Positions 6,407-14,805 of a stretch of 17,477 nucleotides of DNA are shown here, piece by piece. Position 1 is the first letter of the stretch. Every line of letters starts with the position of its first letter. This stretch comes from Kiritimatiellia bacterium (GTDB taxonomy: Bacteria > Verrucomicrobiota > Kiritimatiellia > SLAD01): contig SLLF01000057.1 in assembly GCA_007134175.1 (NCBI GenBank), forward strand, positions 1 through 17,477, read 5' to 3'. The position numbers were made by a program, and so were the translations under genes. The notes under the pieces are model-generated. The model ran no database searches. It was given only the letters and a program-made list of their open reading frames with translations, and was not told where the DNA came from.

Positions 6407-6633
6407 GCACCCGGTGAGAAGCGTGGGCTGGGTGCTCGCCGGTGCAATCATCGCAAACCATCCCCGAGTCAAGCGCGTTGTGGTCGAAAAATCCGCTTTT
6501 TCTCGTCCTCCACTCAAAAAATATTGGGGGTTTCGAGGCCAATCGGGGGGGCGACATTAACCACCCTCTTTTCAGCCTCTATTCACGCACCTTTACAACA
6601 GCGCAATCGGCTCAGGGCTGACGGTTGCGTCTT

Positions 6634-6650
6634 GATTACGCGCTGTAATC
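6634..6650. promoter_or_regulatory. Inverted repeat upstream of the deoxyribosyltransferase-like gene
   Basis: GATTAC, 5-base spacer GCGCT, GTAATC, about 55 bp before the start of the next gene. It could be an operator or another member of the local hairpin set. Related GGATTAC phrases occur in the ~110-bp repeats at 961 and 2443. Confidence 0.3.
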
Positions 6651-6706
6651 CGCTACGCTCGGTCTGACAGCGAAATAATCAGTAAACGGGGAAAGGTGGT
6701 GCAGTG

Positions 6707-7120
6707 ATGAAGAAAATCTATTTATGCGGACCGATTATGGATGAACACGAAGGGGAAGCGCGCGCTTGGCGTGAAACCGCCAAGACCTTGTTGTCCGATA
6801 ATTTCAAACTGCTCGATCCCATGCGACGTAACTTCAAGGACCGCGAAGTCGATAGCGCCAATGAAATTGTCGAATTCGACCTGCAGGATATCCGGGACGC
6901 CGATATTGTCCTCGTGAATTACAACAAATCCTCAGTCGGCACTTCCATGGAAGTTTTCTATGCCGCCCACGACCTGCAGAAATTCGTGGTAGCCTTTTCC
7001 CCGTTCAGTTTCCAGGACAGCAGCCCGTGGATGGTACGGTTCTGCACCAAAATCCTCCCGGACCTGGAAACGGCCTGCCGCTACATTGAAGAACACTTCA
7101 TTACCCATTTTCACGATTGA
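6707..7120 (+). CDS. Nucleoside 2-deoxyribosyltransferase-like protein
   Basis: Small Rossmann-like protein, 137 aa, of the nucleoside 2-deoxyribosyltransferase superfamily, whose members cleave or exchange the N-glycosidic bond of (deoxy)nucleosides and nucleotides. Supporting motifs are KKIYLCGPI at the N-terminus, a WR helix, LLDPMRRNF, NEIVEFDLQDIRDADIVLVN with the conserved Asp, and SVGTSMEVFYA, in which Glu82 is the predicted nucleophile. The aromatic DSSPWMVRF loop may contribute to base binding. Chromosomal and phage homologues are often annotated only as hypothetical; the actual substrate cannot be told here. The start could also be the GTG at 6704; a purine-rich AAAGGTGG at 6692-6699 serves either. 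The next gene begins 60 bp downstream after a perfect 9-bp tandem duplication (GCGGCGGGC twice, 7127-7144), and no functional link with the efflux genes is evident. Confidence 0.72.
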   Translation: MKKIYLCGPIMDEHEGEARAWRETAKTLLSDNFKLLDPMRRNFKDREVDSANEIVEFDLQDIRDADIVLVNYNKSSVGTSMEVFYAAHDLQKFVVAFSPFSFQDSSPWMVRFCTKILPDLETACRYIEEHFITHFHD

Positions 7121-7180
7121 CGATGAGCGGCGGGCGCGGCGGGCATTCGTACCCCTAAACCAACCGAGCAGGAATGCCGC

Positions 7181-9553
7181 ATGAAGAGAAACCGAATCTT
7201 ATACTGGTGTAGCCTCCTAGCCACCGTGTTGACGCTGCCCTGCTGGGCGACAGCGGACAGCATACGGGTGGCGGCGCTGTTCGATGGACCGAGCGGATAC
7301 TTTGACGAACTCCTGGAGGTGGTGCAGACGGAAACCTCCAATTTGACGGACCTCGACATCGTCTTCGCATTGGACGAGCGCTTCAACGCCAACTGGGAGG
7401 TCAACCGCATCGCTCCGATCCTTGACGCAGCACTGGCTGATCCTGCCGTGGATATCGTATTTGCCGCAGGCTGGTTGATGGCGCAGGAAGCGGCGCGCCC
7501 GGACCGTGATCTGTCCAAGCCCGTGGTGGCCGGCTTCCCGCAGGACGCCGCCCTCGGCACCTTCCCGGTCAAAGACCATTTTTCGTTTGTGATCAGCGAG
7601 GCCCGGGTAACCCGGGACGTGGCGCAGATGCACGAACTGTTCACCATGGATACCCTGCACATTCTGGTGGATGAAGCGCTGGCCAAGCACATGGACGGGG
7701 TGGACGCCTTGACCCGGCAACTGGCCGACGAGCTGGCGATGCCGGTTGAACTGGTACTGGTGCGCGACGACCCCGAAGCCGCCCTCCAAGCGGTGCCGGA
7801 TGACGTTCAGGCGCTTTACATAACGCCGTTGGTTCGCATGGACGCCACCGCCCGCAAGACGCTGTTCGCGGCCTTGGCCGAGCGCGGCGTGCCGACCTTT
7901 TCCATCCTCGGAGCAACGGATGTGCGTCTCGGCGCGTTGGCTGGTCTGGCCCCGGAGACGCAAACACGCCTCGCGCGCCGACTGGCCCTGAACGTGATTG
8001 CGCTGGCGGCAGGGCGACCGGCCACTGACCTGCCCACGGAATTCAGCGTCGTGGAACAGTTGGTGGTCAACGAGGAAACCATGCGCCGGACCGGCTACCG
8101 CCAACCTATGGGCGTGTTGTTGCAGGCACACCCGGTAGCGCCACCGGCCCCCACCCCACCCGCGGGCGAAGTGCTCACCCTGCATGACGCCCTCGCCCGG
8201 GCGTTGCTGCACAATGTGCAACTCGACCGCAGCGCGGCGGAACGAGCGGCCGCCGAATACGACCGTCGCCAGATCCGCAGCACCCTCTTCCCCCAACTGG
8301 ACGGACAAGCGGCCTATCTGGAAATCGACCGGGACCGGGCGGCGGCGTCGTTCGGACTCGAACCCCGCAACCGGACCACGGCCGGTGCCCGCGCGCGGCA
8401 GGTGTTGTTCGACGACGAACTGTTCAGCCGTATCCGCGCCGCCGGCCACCAAGTGGATCGGGCGGAATGGGAAGCGGAGGAAACGCGCCTGGCAGTGGTC
8501 GAGAAAACCGCGCTGCGCTTTTTTGACGCGTTAGCGGCCACGGCCCTGCTACGGGTGGAGCGGGACGAGCTGGAGCGAATCCGAGACCATCTCGAACTGG
8601 CGCAACTACGCGTGGATATCGGTCAGACCGGGCGGGAAGATGTGCTGCGCTGGAAAGCGGAGCAAGCCCGCCTACTGGCATCGGTGCTGGCGGCAGAGGC
8701 CCGGCAGGAAGCGGCTTATGCGGCGCTGAACCAAGCCATGGGTATCTCACCGGAAACCACGTGGCAGCTGGAAGCGGTGCATCTGTCCGATACCGCCACC
8801 TATTTTCTCGATGAGGAGTTGCGCTTTGTCACTAGCGACGTGCGCGATATCCGCGCGCTCACCGGCTTCTGGCAGAAGTGGGCGCTGCGCCACTCCCCGA
8901 CCTTGCAGGCCTTGGACGCCGCCTTGGCCGCGCAGGAGACGTTGGCCAACGCCAAACGCCGTGCGCGCTACCTGCCGACCATCGGGTTGCAGGCCGGTTA
9001 CGATCACGTCATTGACCGCCGCACAGCGGGACCGGACTTGACCGCCAGCCTGACGCGATTCGGTTTCCCCATCGAAGCGACTGACGCACCGGACCACGAG
9101 TGGAACGTGGCGCTGGTGGCGGAGATCCCATTGTTTGACGGCGGTCGCCGGCGGGCCGGGGCGGCGCGCGCCCAGGCGGGCGTACAGCGTCTGGACGCAC
9201 TGCGCACGGAAGTGCAGCAGCAAACCGAGCTGGCCGTGATCGCGGCGTATCAGCAAGTCATGGCGTCGCAACCCGCCATACGCCTCAGCCGACAGCGCGC
9301 CCGGGCCGCCGCCGATTCGCTGCAACTGGTACAGGAACGCTATCAGGAGGGTACCACCGGTATCCTCGACCTGCTCGACGTGCAAGGCCGCGCCTTCGCG
9401 GCGGAACAGGCCGCCGTATTGGCGGTGAATCGCTATTTACAAGATCTCACCCGGTTTCAACGGGCTATCGCCTGGTTTGCCTGGCTGCAACCGGATTCGC
9501 AAAAAGAGGCGCTGGCCACAGCCGCCGGAGCCTATCTGGAGCAGAAACAATGA
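7181..9553 (+). CDS. TolC-family outer-membrane efflux channel with N-terminal ABC-substrate-binding-like domain
   Basis: Outer-membrane component of a tripartite efflux pump, 790 aa against about 420-500 aa for an ordinary TolC/OprM protein. Residues 1-25 form a signal peptide ending in CWATA before DS. Residues about 28-310 resemble the periplasmic ABC_sub_bind domain: alternating strands and helices, PVVAGFPQDAALG, DDVQALYITPLVRMDAT, GVPTFSILGATDVRLGALAG, and a closing VVNEETMRRTGYRQP. A Pro-rich linker (about 317-329) follows. LTLHDALARALLHNVQLDRS at about 332 then opens the first OEP repeat, and the second OEP repeat starts about residue 570 (LRHSPTLQALDAALAAQE). Long amphipathic helices fit the TolC coiled coils. 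A GCAGGA ribosome binding site lies 8 bp before the ATG. The stop overlaps the adaptor ATG by 4 bp, so the operon order is channel, adaptor, pump. What the extra domain binds is unknown; it may sense or deliver substrate. Confidence 0.88.
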   Translation: MKRNRILYWCSLLATVLTLPCWATADSIRVAALFDGPSGYFDELLEVVQTETSNLTDLDIVFALDERFNANWEVNRIAPILDAALADPAVDIVFAAGWLMAQEAARPDRDLSKPVVAGFPQDAALGTFPVKDHFSFVISEARVTRDVAQMHELFTMDTLHILVDEALAKHMDGVDALTRQLADELAMPVELVLVRDDPEAALQAVPDDVQALYITPLVRMDATARKTLFAALAERGVPTFSILGATDVRLGALAGLAPETQTRLARRLALNVIALAAGRPATDLPTEFSVVEQLVVNEETMRRTGYRQPMGVLLQAHPVAPPAPTPPAGEVLTLHDALARALLHNVQLDRSAAERAAAEYDRRQIRSTLFPQLDGQAAYLEIDRDRAAASFGLEPRNRTTAGARARQVLFDDELFSRIRAAGHQVDRAEWEAEETRLAVVEKTALRFFDALAATALLRVERDELERIRDHLELAQLRVDIGQTGREDVLRWKAEQARLLASVLAAEARQEAAYAALNQAMGISPETTWQLEAVHLSDTATYFLDEELRFVTSDVRDIRALTGFWQKWALRHSPTLQALDAALAAQETLANAKRRARYLPTIGLQAGYDHVIDRRTAGPDLTASLTRFGFPIEATDAPDHEWNVALVAEIPLFDGGRRRAGAARAQAGVQRLDALRTEVQQQTELAVIAAYQQVMASQPAIRLSRQRARAAADSLQLVQERYQEGTTGILDLLDVQGRAFAAEQAAVLAVNRYLQDLTRFQRAIAWFAWLQPDSQKEALATAAGAYLEQKQ

Positions 9554-10635
9554 AGCCATCCCGCCTATACTTCTTACGCCATACGCCGTTGGCACTGGCG
9601 CTGGCACTGACCAGCGGTTGCGGCCGAACGGACGCCCCCACTGAACTGCCGGCACGCCCGGTGGTAACGACCACGGTCGAGGAACCCGCTACAGAACGGA
9701 GCCGTACCTTTGCCGGCGTGACCCGCGGCGAAGTGGAAACCCCTATCAGCTTCCGGGTTGGCGGCGAGATTGCCGAATTGCCGGTGCAGTCCGGCGACGA
9801 GGTTAAAGCCGGCGACTTGATTGCACGACTGGACACGTCCGATCTGGAACTCGAAGTGCGGCGTCTGGACGCCCAAACGGCCCTGGCCCAGGCACAAAAG
9901 CAGCAGGCGACCGCCGAATATGCGCGGGTGCGTGCATTGTTCGAGGCCAACAATGTCAGCCGTAGCGAGTTCGACCGGGCTCGCGCGGCCCGTGATGCGG
10001 CGGAAGCGCAATGGGATACCGCCCGGGAAGGACTGAACCAAGCCCGCCGTCAACTGGCACACGGCACACGCCATGCCCCGCGTGACGGCACCATCATTTC
10101 CGTTCCGGCCAACCGTTACCAATTTGTCAGCCCGGGCCAACCGGTGGCTGTGCTGCGGGCGGATCAAGCGATGGTGCTGGAAGTGACCGTGGCCGAAACG
10201 CTGGCGAACGATTTGACGATTGATCAACCCGCCACCGTCACCCTGGAGGCCATGCCCGGCCCAACCTTCGCGGCCCACGTCAGCGAAATCGGCGCGGGCT
10301 TAAGCGGTCTGGCAGCGGTACCGGTCAGTGTCCGCATCCAGGACCCGCCCGCCTCCATTCGGTCCGGCCAAGCCGGTGAAGCGCGGATCGAGTTCCCGAC
10401 CACGGGCGCAGGGGTCCGGGTACCGCTGGCCGCCATCACCGGCGCGGCGGAAGGGCAACGCTTTGCCTGGGTGGTGGACCGCGAATCCGAAACGGTGCAA
10501 CGGCGACCCGTTACAACCGGGCGCTTGCAAGGCGAAATGCTCGAAGTATCCGCCGGCTTGGAACCGGGGGAAACGATCGTGGTCCGCGGGGCCAATCGTC
10601 TCAGCGACGGTCAACGAGTACGCGTGACGCCATGA
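9550..10635 (+). CDS. RND efflux periplasmic adaptor (membrane fusion protein), predicted lipoprotein
   Basis: Adaptor that joins the inner-membrane RND pump to the TolC-like channel, 361 aa. The N-terminus is a lipoprotein signal with lipobox LTSGC, so Cys24 should be lipidated. The first half of the lipoyl/barrel-sandwich domain is ISFRVGGEIAELPVQSGDEV with GDLIARLDTSDLE; an alpha-hairpin follows (about residues 95-170, QAQKQQATAEYARVRALFE). The returning lipoyl half is HAPRDGTIISVPANRYQFV with SPGQPVAVL. The beta-barrel and membrane-proximal domains continue to the end, including VPLAAITGAAEGQRFAWVVD and LEPGETIVVRGANRLSDGQR. The start codon overlaps the channel gene by 4 bp and the stop overlaps the pump gene by 4 bp. 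This tight coupling makes co-assembly very likely. Substrate is not predictable. Confidence 0.93.
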   Translation: MKPSRLYFLRHTPLALALALTSGCGRTDAPTELPARPVVTTTVEEPATERSRTFAGVTRGEVETPISFRVGGEIAELPVQSGDEVKAGDLIARLDTSDLELEVRRLDAQTALAQAQKQQATAEYARVRALFEANNVSRSEFDRARAARDAAEAQWDTAREGLNQARRQLAHGTRHAPRDGTIISVPANRYQFVSPGQPVAVLRADQAMVLEVTVAETLANDLTIDQPATVTLEAMPGPTFAAHVSEIGAGLSGLAAVPVSVRIQDPPASIRSGQAGEARIEFPTTGAGVRVPLAAITGAAEGQRFAWVVDRESETVQRRPVTTGRLQGEMLEVSAGLEPGETIVVRGANRLSDGQRVRVTP

Positions 10636-13600
10636 ATATACTCGAAACGGCCCTGCGCAATAATCGCACCACCATGGTGATCTTCGTCCTGCTGGCGTGG
10701 GCGGGGATCACTACGTTCCGTCAAATGCCGCGCCTCGAGGACCCGGAATTCGTAATCCGGGATGCAGTGGTGGTTACTCCCTTCCCCGGTGCTTCGCCGG
10801 ATCGGGTGGAGAACCTGGTGACCGACACGCTGGAGACCTATATCCGCGAGCTGGACGAAGTGGAGCGTGTCACCTCGCAGTCGCGTAACAACGTCTCCAT
10901 CATTACGGTCAGCATCAAGGAAGACATCGCCAACCTGCAGCCGGTCTGGCAGCGGTTGCGCAACAAGGTGCGCGACGCCGAGGCGGAATTGGCGGAGGGC
11001 GTTCATCCCCCGCAGGTGCACGACGATTTTGGGGATGTTTTTGGTATCATGCTGGCCCTGACCGGTGCTGATTTCACGCCGGCGGAGCTCAAAACCCATG
11101 CCGAGACGATACGCGACCGGCTACACCAATTGCCGGCGGTGGCCCGGGTAGAGCTGTTCGGTCTGCAACCGGAACGCATCTACATTGAGATTTCCAATGC
11201 GCGCCTGGCCGGGCTGGGTTTGAGCCCGTACACCCTGGCGCAGATGCTGCGGGCGCAGAACGCCATTCAGCCCGGGGGCGACGCGAAGGTGGCGGGGGAA
11301 CGCATCATCATCGAACCCACCGGCGAGTTCCGGTCAGTCGAGGAGATCCGCAACACCTCCCTGCGCTTGCCGGGAGGCGAGGAAGCGGTGCTGCTGCGCG
11401 ACATAGCGGAGGTGCGCCGCGGCTACGTCGAGCCCGCCGACGCCATGGCCCGTTTCAATGGCGAGGACGCGGTGTGGATTGCGGTCAGCATGGTGTCGGG
11501 CGAGAACATCATCCACCTCGGCACCGCTATCCGGGAAGCGATGACGGAGATCCAGGCTGACTTGCCGCTTGGGCTCGATCTGGAAGAGCTCTACATGCAG
11601 CCCGACTTTGTGGCCCAGTCCATCGACGAGTTCATGGTGAACCTGGCGACCGCCGTATTCTTTGTCTTTGTGGTCATGCTGCTGTTCACCGGGCTGCGTA
11701 CCGGGATCATTGCCGGCGCCATCCTGCCGATGGCCGTCCTGCTTTCGATTGCCTTGATGCCGTTGTTCGGCGTGGAATTGCAAAAGGTCTCGATCGCCGC
11801 CTTGATCATTGCCTTGGGGTTGCTGGTCTCCAACGGCATCGTCATGAGCGAAAACATCCTGGTGCGGCTGAGCGAAGGCGAAGAGCGCTTGGCGGCAGCC
11901 CAAGGTGCGGTGCGCGAGCTGGCGTTTCCTTTGCTGGCGTCGCAGTTGACCACGATTCTCGCCTTTCTGCCCATTGCTACCGCCCAATCGATTGTCGGGG
12001 AATACACTCGCTCCCTGTTCATTGTCGTGGCGATTGCCCTGCTGGGGTCGTGGGTGTTGGCGCTGACTTTTACCCCGCTGCTTAGCTACGCGTTCCAGCG
12101 CCCGCCGAAGCCCGGCAAGACAACAGGCGGCGAATCCCGCAGTATGCGCGGGTACCGCCGGATGCTGGTCGCCGCCTTGCATCATCGCCAGGCAGTGGTG
12201 ATCGGGGTTGCGCTGGCCACCGTACTGGCCATCTGGGGGTTCACCCGGGTGCCGACCATTTTCTTCCCGCCATTGGAACGCGAAATGTTTCTGGTCAAGC
12301 TCGACCTTCCGGCCGGCCACGATATCGAGATAACCCGCCAGCGCACCCTCGCCGCGGAGGAATGGTTACTGGACCATGAGGCCGTGACGGCGGTCGGCGG
12401 CATGATCGGCTCCGGCGGGCCGCGCTGGTACCTCTCCCTCGCGCCGGAACAGACCAACCCGGCTTATGCCATGCTGATAGTGCATACGCGGAAACTGGAC
12501 GATGTCCAAACGCTGATCCCGCAGCTGCGGAAATATTTGGAGACCACCCAACCCGAAGTCCGCGCCCGGGTGGAACCGTTGGAAATGGGACCGCCGGTCG
12601 GGTTTCCCATCCAGATTCGGCTGCAAGGAGACGACATTCCGACCCTCTATCGTCAAGCCGATGAAATTCGCGCCGTGCTCCACACCACCGCCGGCGTGTT
12701 CAATGTGCATGATGACTGGGGGGAATGGACCCGTAAAATGGTCGTAGCCGTGCGCCAGGAACAAGCGAAACGGGCCGGGCTGACCAGTCAGGACATCGCC
12801 TTGTCGTTGCTGACCCAGATGTCCGGTATCCCGGTGACGGAATACCGGGCGGAAGGGGATTTGCTCCCGATCATCCTGCGCGCCCCGGCGGATCGCCGCG
12901 AGGATCTCGCCGGTCTGGAGGATATGCACGTCCATTCGTTCACCACGGGCCGCAACCTGCCGTTGTTGCAGGTGGCCCGCACGGAACTGGAATGGCAACC
13001 CAGCAACATCCGGCGACGCAACCAGACCCGCACGATCACCCTGCTGGCTGACGTCACCGGGCGTTATTCCAGTGACGCCCTGGCGGAGATCGAACCTGAA
13101 TTGGCAACCTTGCAAGCCGCACCCGACTGGCCGCTCGGCTACGCGCTGGAGGTGGGCGGCGAGGACGAGGAAAGCGACCGGGCGCAGGCCTCGATCATGG
13201 CCGGTGTCCCGTTGGCCGCAGCGCTGCTGTTCCTGGTGCTGCTGGTACAATTCAATTCCATCCGCGCCACGCTGCTGATTGTGCTTTCGATCGGGCCGAT
13301 GATGGTAGGGATCACGCCCGGCATGTGGTTGACGCGCACGCCGTTCGGGTTCATGGCCATGCTGGGACTCATCAGTCTGGCCGGCATTATCGTCAATAAC
13401 GCCATTCTGTTGCTGGACCGGATCAACACCGAGCGGCGCAACGGCCTGACAGCGGCTGAAGCCATCGTCGCCGCCGCCACCAAACGGCTGCGCCCCATCC
13501 TGCTGATGGCGTTCACCGCGATCATCGGGTTGTTGCCGTTGGCCGTCCGCGGCGGCGCCTTGTGGCGTCCTATGGCCAATGTCATGATCTTCGGCTTGCT

Positions 13601-13679
13601 GACCGCCACCGTCGTCGGCCTGATTTTTACGCCGGTACTCTACGCCCTTTTCTTCCGGGCGGGTCAGGCAACGGAATGA
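10632..13679 (+). CDS. RND (HAE1, AcrB/TriC-type) efflux pump lacking the Asp-Asp proton-relay pair
   Basis: Inner-membrane pump, 1015 aa, full length with the duplicated RND plan: TM1, a large periplasmic loop, TM2-6 (from about residue 336), TM7, a second loop, TM8-12. The N-terminal MPRLEDPEFVIRDAVVVT and the internal PIATAQSIVGEYTRSLF resemble the TriC-type branch. Family RND pumps use Asp407/Asp408 in TM4 and Lys940 in TM10 (AcrB numbering) to relay protons. Here the TM4 motif reads GLLVSNGIVMSEN, so Ser400 and Asn401 replace the two Asp, and TM10 reads GIIVNNAILLLDR, with Asn922 in place of Lys. The downstream Glu of TM4 (Glu407) and the RLRPIL segment of TM11 (Arg952 region) are retained. 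Everything else looks intact, so this may be a pump with altered coupling rather than a dead gene. It is the third gene of the operon and overlaps the adaptor by 4 bp. Confidence 0.95.
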   Translation: MNILETALRNNRTTMVIFVLLAWAGITTFRQMPRLEDPEFVIRDAVVVTPFPGASPDRVENLVTDTLETYIRELDEVERVTSQSRNNVSIITVSIKEDIANLQPVWQRLRNKVRDAEAELAEGVHPPQVHDDFGDVFGIMLALTGADFTPAELKTHAETIRDRLHQLPAVARVELFGLQPERIYIEISNARLAGLGLSPYTLAQMLRAQNAIQPGGDAKVAGERIIIEPTGEFRSVEEIRNTSLRLPGGEEAVLLRDIAEVRRGYVEPADAMARFNGEDAVWIAVSMVSGENIIHLGTAIREAMTEIQADLPLGLDLEELYMQPDFVAQSIDEFMVNLATAVFFVFVVMLLFTGLRTGIIAGAILPMAVLLSIALMPLFGVELQKVSIAALIIALGLLVSNGIVMSENILVRLSEGEERLAAAQGAVRELAFPLLASQLTTILAFLPIATAQSIVGEYTRSLFIVVAIALLGSWVLALTFTPLLSYAFQRPPKPGKTTGGESRSMRGYRRMLVAALHHRQAVVIGVALATVLAIWGFTRVPTIFFPPLEREMFLVKLDLPAGHDIEITRQRTLAAEEWLLDHEAVTAVGGMIGSGGPRWYLSLAPEQTNPAYAMLIVHTRKLDDVQTLIPQLRKYLETTQPEVRARVEPLEMGPPVGFPIQIRLQGDDIPTLYRQADEIRAVLHTTAGVFNVHDDWGEWTRKMVVAVRQEQAKRAGLTSQDIALSLLTQMSGIPVTEYRAEGDLLPIILRAPADRREDLAGLEDMHVHSFTTGRNLPLLQVARTELEWQPSNIRRRNQTRTITLLADVTGRYSSDALAEIEPELATLQAAPDWPLGYALEVGGEDEESDRAQASIMAGVPLAAALLFLVLLVQFNSIRATLLIVLSIGPMMVGITPGMWLTRTPFGFMAMLGLISLAGIIVNNAILLLDRINTERRNGLTAAEAIVAAATKRLRPILLMAFTAIIGLLPLAVRGGALWRPMANVMIFGLLTATVVGLIFTPVLYALFFRAGQATE

Positions 13680-13684
13680 TCCGG

Positions 13685-14734
13685 TCAGCGCAACGCTACC
13701 AGCGCCGTCTTCATATCATGAAGAAAAGCGTTGATCGTTTTTTCGGTAGTGTCCCAAGAACACATCAGGCGCGCACCGCCGGCGCCGATGAAGGTGTAGA
13801 ATATCCACCCCCGCTCGCGCATAGCGGCCATTAGTGCGGCCGGCAGCTGCACGAATACGGCATTCGCCTCCGGTGGAAACATCACCTCAACCTCTTCAAT
13901 CCGCCCGAGTTCCTCCGCCAGCTTGGCGGCGCACGCGTTCGCGTGTTGGGCATAACGCAACCAAGCGCCGCTCTTCAACACGCCCAACCACTGCGCGGCA
14001 ATAAATCGCATCTTGGCCGCCAGTTGACCGGCTTGTTTACAACGGTAGTCAAATTCCGCCGCGGCTTCCAAATCGAAAAAGATAACGGCTTCACCAAGCG
14101 CCAGCCCGTTTTTTGAACCCCCGAAACAGAGCACATCCAGGCCCACATCCACCGTAATTTCGCGGGGTGGCACGTTGAGGTGGGCCACCGCGTTGCTAAA
14201 ACGAGCACCGTCCATCTGCAGCTTCAAACGATGGGATTCCGCTGTTTCCTTGATGGCACGCAGTTCGGCGGCGGTATACACCGTGCCCACTTCGGTGGCC
14301 TGGGATATACTCAGCACCCGGGGCTTGGGATAGTGGATGTCGCGGCGCCGCATGACGATCTCCGTAATGCTCCGGGTATCGATCTTCCCGTTGGCCCCTT
14401 CGGCCATGAGCAGCTTGGCCCCGTGCGAGAAAAATTCCGGTGCGCCGCACTCGTCGGTTTCAATGTGCGCAATCCGATTACAGATAACACTATGATAAGA
14501 GTGGCACAGGGCGGCAATCGCGAGCGAATTGCTGGCGGTGCCATTAAAGATGAAGAATACGGCACAGTCGGTATCAAACAACTCCCGGAACAGGTCGCAG
14601 GCTTCCTTTGTCCAACGATCCTCGCCGTAGGAAGGTTCGTGGCCTAGGTTTACCTTCTGTAAATAATCCAGTGCTTCAGGACAGACCCCTGAATAATTGT
14701 CGCTGGCCAATTGCTGCTGACTTGCTGTCCCCAT
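13685..14734 (-). CDS. Low-specificity L-threonine aldolase-type PLP enzyme
   Basis: PLP-dependent enzyme of the threonine aldolase/beta-eliminating lyase family (fold type I), 349 aa, cytoplasmic. It is expected to cleave L-threonine or L-allo-threonine to glycine and acetaldehyde. Signatures: SDNYSGVCPEAL at the N-terminus with YGEDRWTKE; FFIFNGTASNSLAI for cofactor phosphate and ring contacts; HIETDECGAPEF; QMDGARFSNAVA, with Asp175 expected to bind the pyridine nitrogen; and FGGSKNGLALGEAV, with Lys208 as the PLP Schiff-base lysine. AGQLAAKMRFIAAQW is also typical. The gene runs convergent to the efflux operon with only 5 bp between stop codons. The beta-barrel gene lies 71 bp upstream in the same direction; there is no metabolic reason to link them. 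The ATG at 14734 fits the family start, but its ribosome binding site is weak. Confidence 0.92.
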   Translation of the reverse strand: MGTASQQQLASDNYSGVCPEALDYLQKVNLGHEPSYGEDRWTKEACDLFRELFDTDCAVFFIFNGTASNSLAIAALCHSYHSVICNRIAHIETDECGAPEFFSHGAKLLMAEGANGKIDTRSITEIVMRRRDIHYPKPRVLSISQATEVGTVYTAAELRAIKETAESHRLKLQMDGARFSNAVAHLNVPPREITVDVGLDVLCFGGSKNGLALGEAVIFFDLEAAAEFDYRCKQAGQLAAKMRFIAAQWLGVLKSGAWLRYAQHANACAAKLAEELGRIEEVEVMFPPEANAVFVQLPAALMAAMRERGWIFYTFIGAGGARLMCSWDTTEKTINAFLHDMKTALVALR

Positions 14735-14805
14735 TCAGTCGTCTCAACATTTAAAACCTTATTCCAAGCCTCGAAAATGCTGCAAGCGAAAGGGCCGGAC
14801 GCACG

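Larger units (their letters stand above)
5968..6703. other. ~735-bp stretch without a convincing gene; hairpin and short-repeat rich
   Basis: The largest gene-free stretch in the window. A 207-codon open frame (6044-6667, plus) is present but has no recognisable motif, no ribosome binding site and an unnatural composition, so it is not called. The stretch contains four perfect short hairpins, each with a 5-base loop: CCGTCCGC/GCGGACGG (6231-6251), GCTCGC/GCGAGC (6292-6308), CCCGCGGC/GCCGCGGG (6386-6406), GATTAC/GTAATC (6634-6650). It also holds a 21-bp direct repeat (6132-6152 and 6223-6243, 17 of 21 identical) and a GGTGAGAAGCGTGGGCT phrase that resembles 849-865 after hepT. None is followed by a T-run, so they do not look like intrinsic terminators. 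Confidence 0.6.

Noticed and set aside
6044..6667. 207-codon plus-strand open frame after trmFO
   Set aside because: No motif, no ribosome binding site, Arg/Ser/Pro-rich random-looking composition, and it runs through several hairpins and repeats.
7217..8452. Long minus-strand open frame (411 codons) opposite the channel gene
   Set aside because: Antisense shadow in GC-rich DNA; the plus-strand frame has a signal peptide, a ribosome binding site and recognisable domains.
11334..12320. Long minus-strand open frame (328 codons) inside the RND pump gene
   Set aside because: Antisense shadow of a clear plus-strand pump gene; composition dominated by Gln, His, Gly and Arg, with no family motif.
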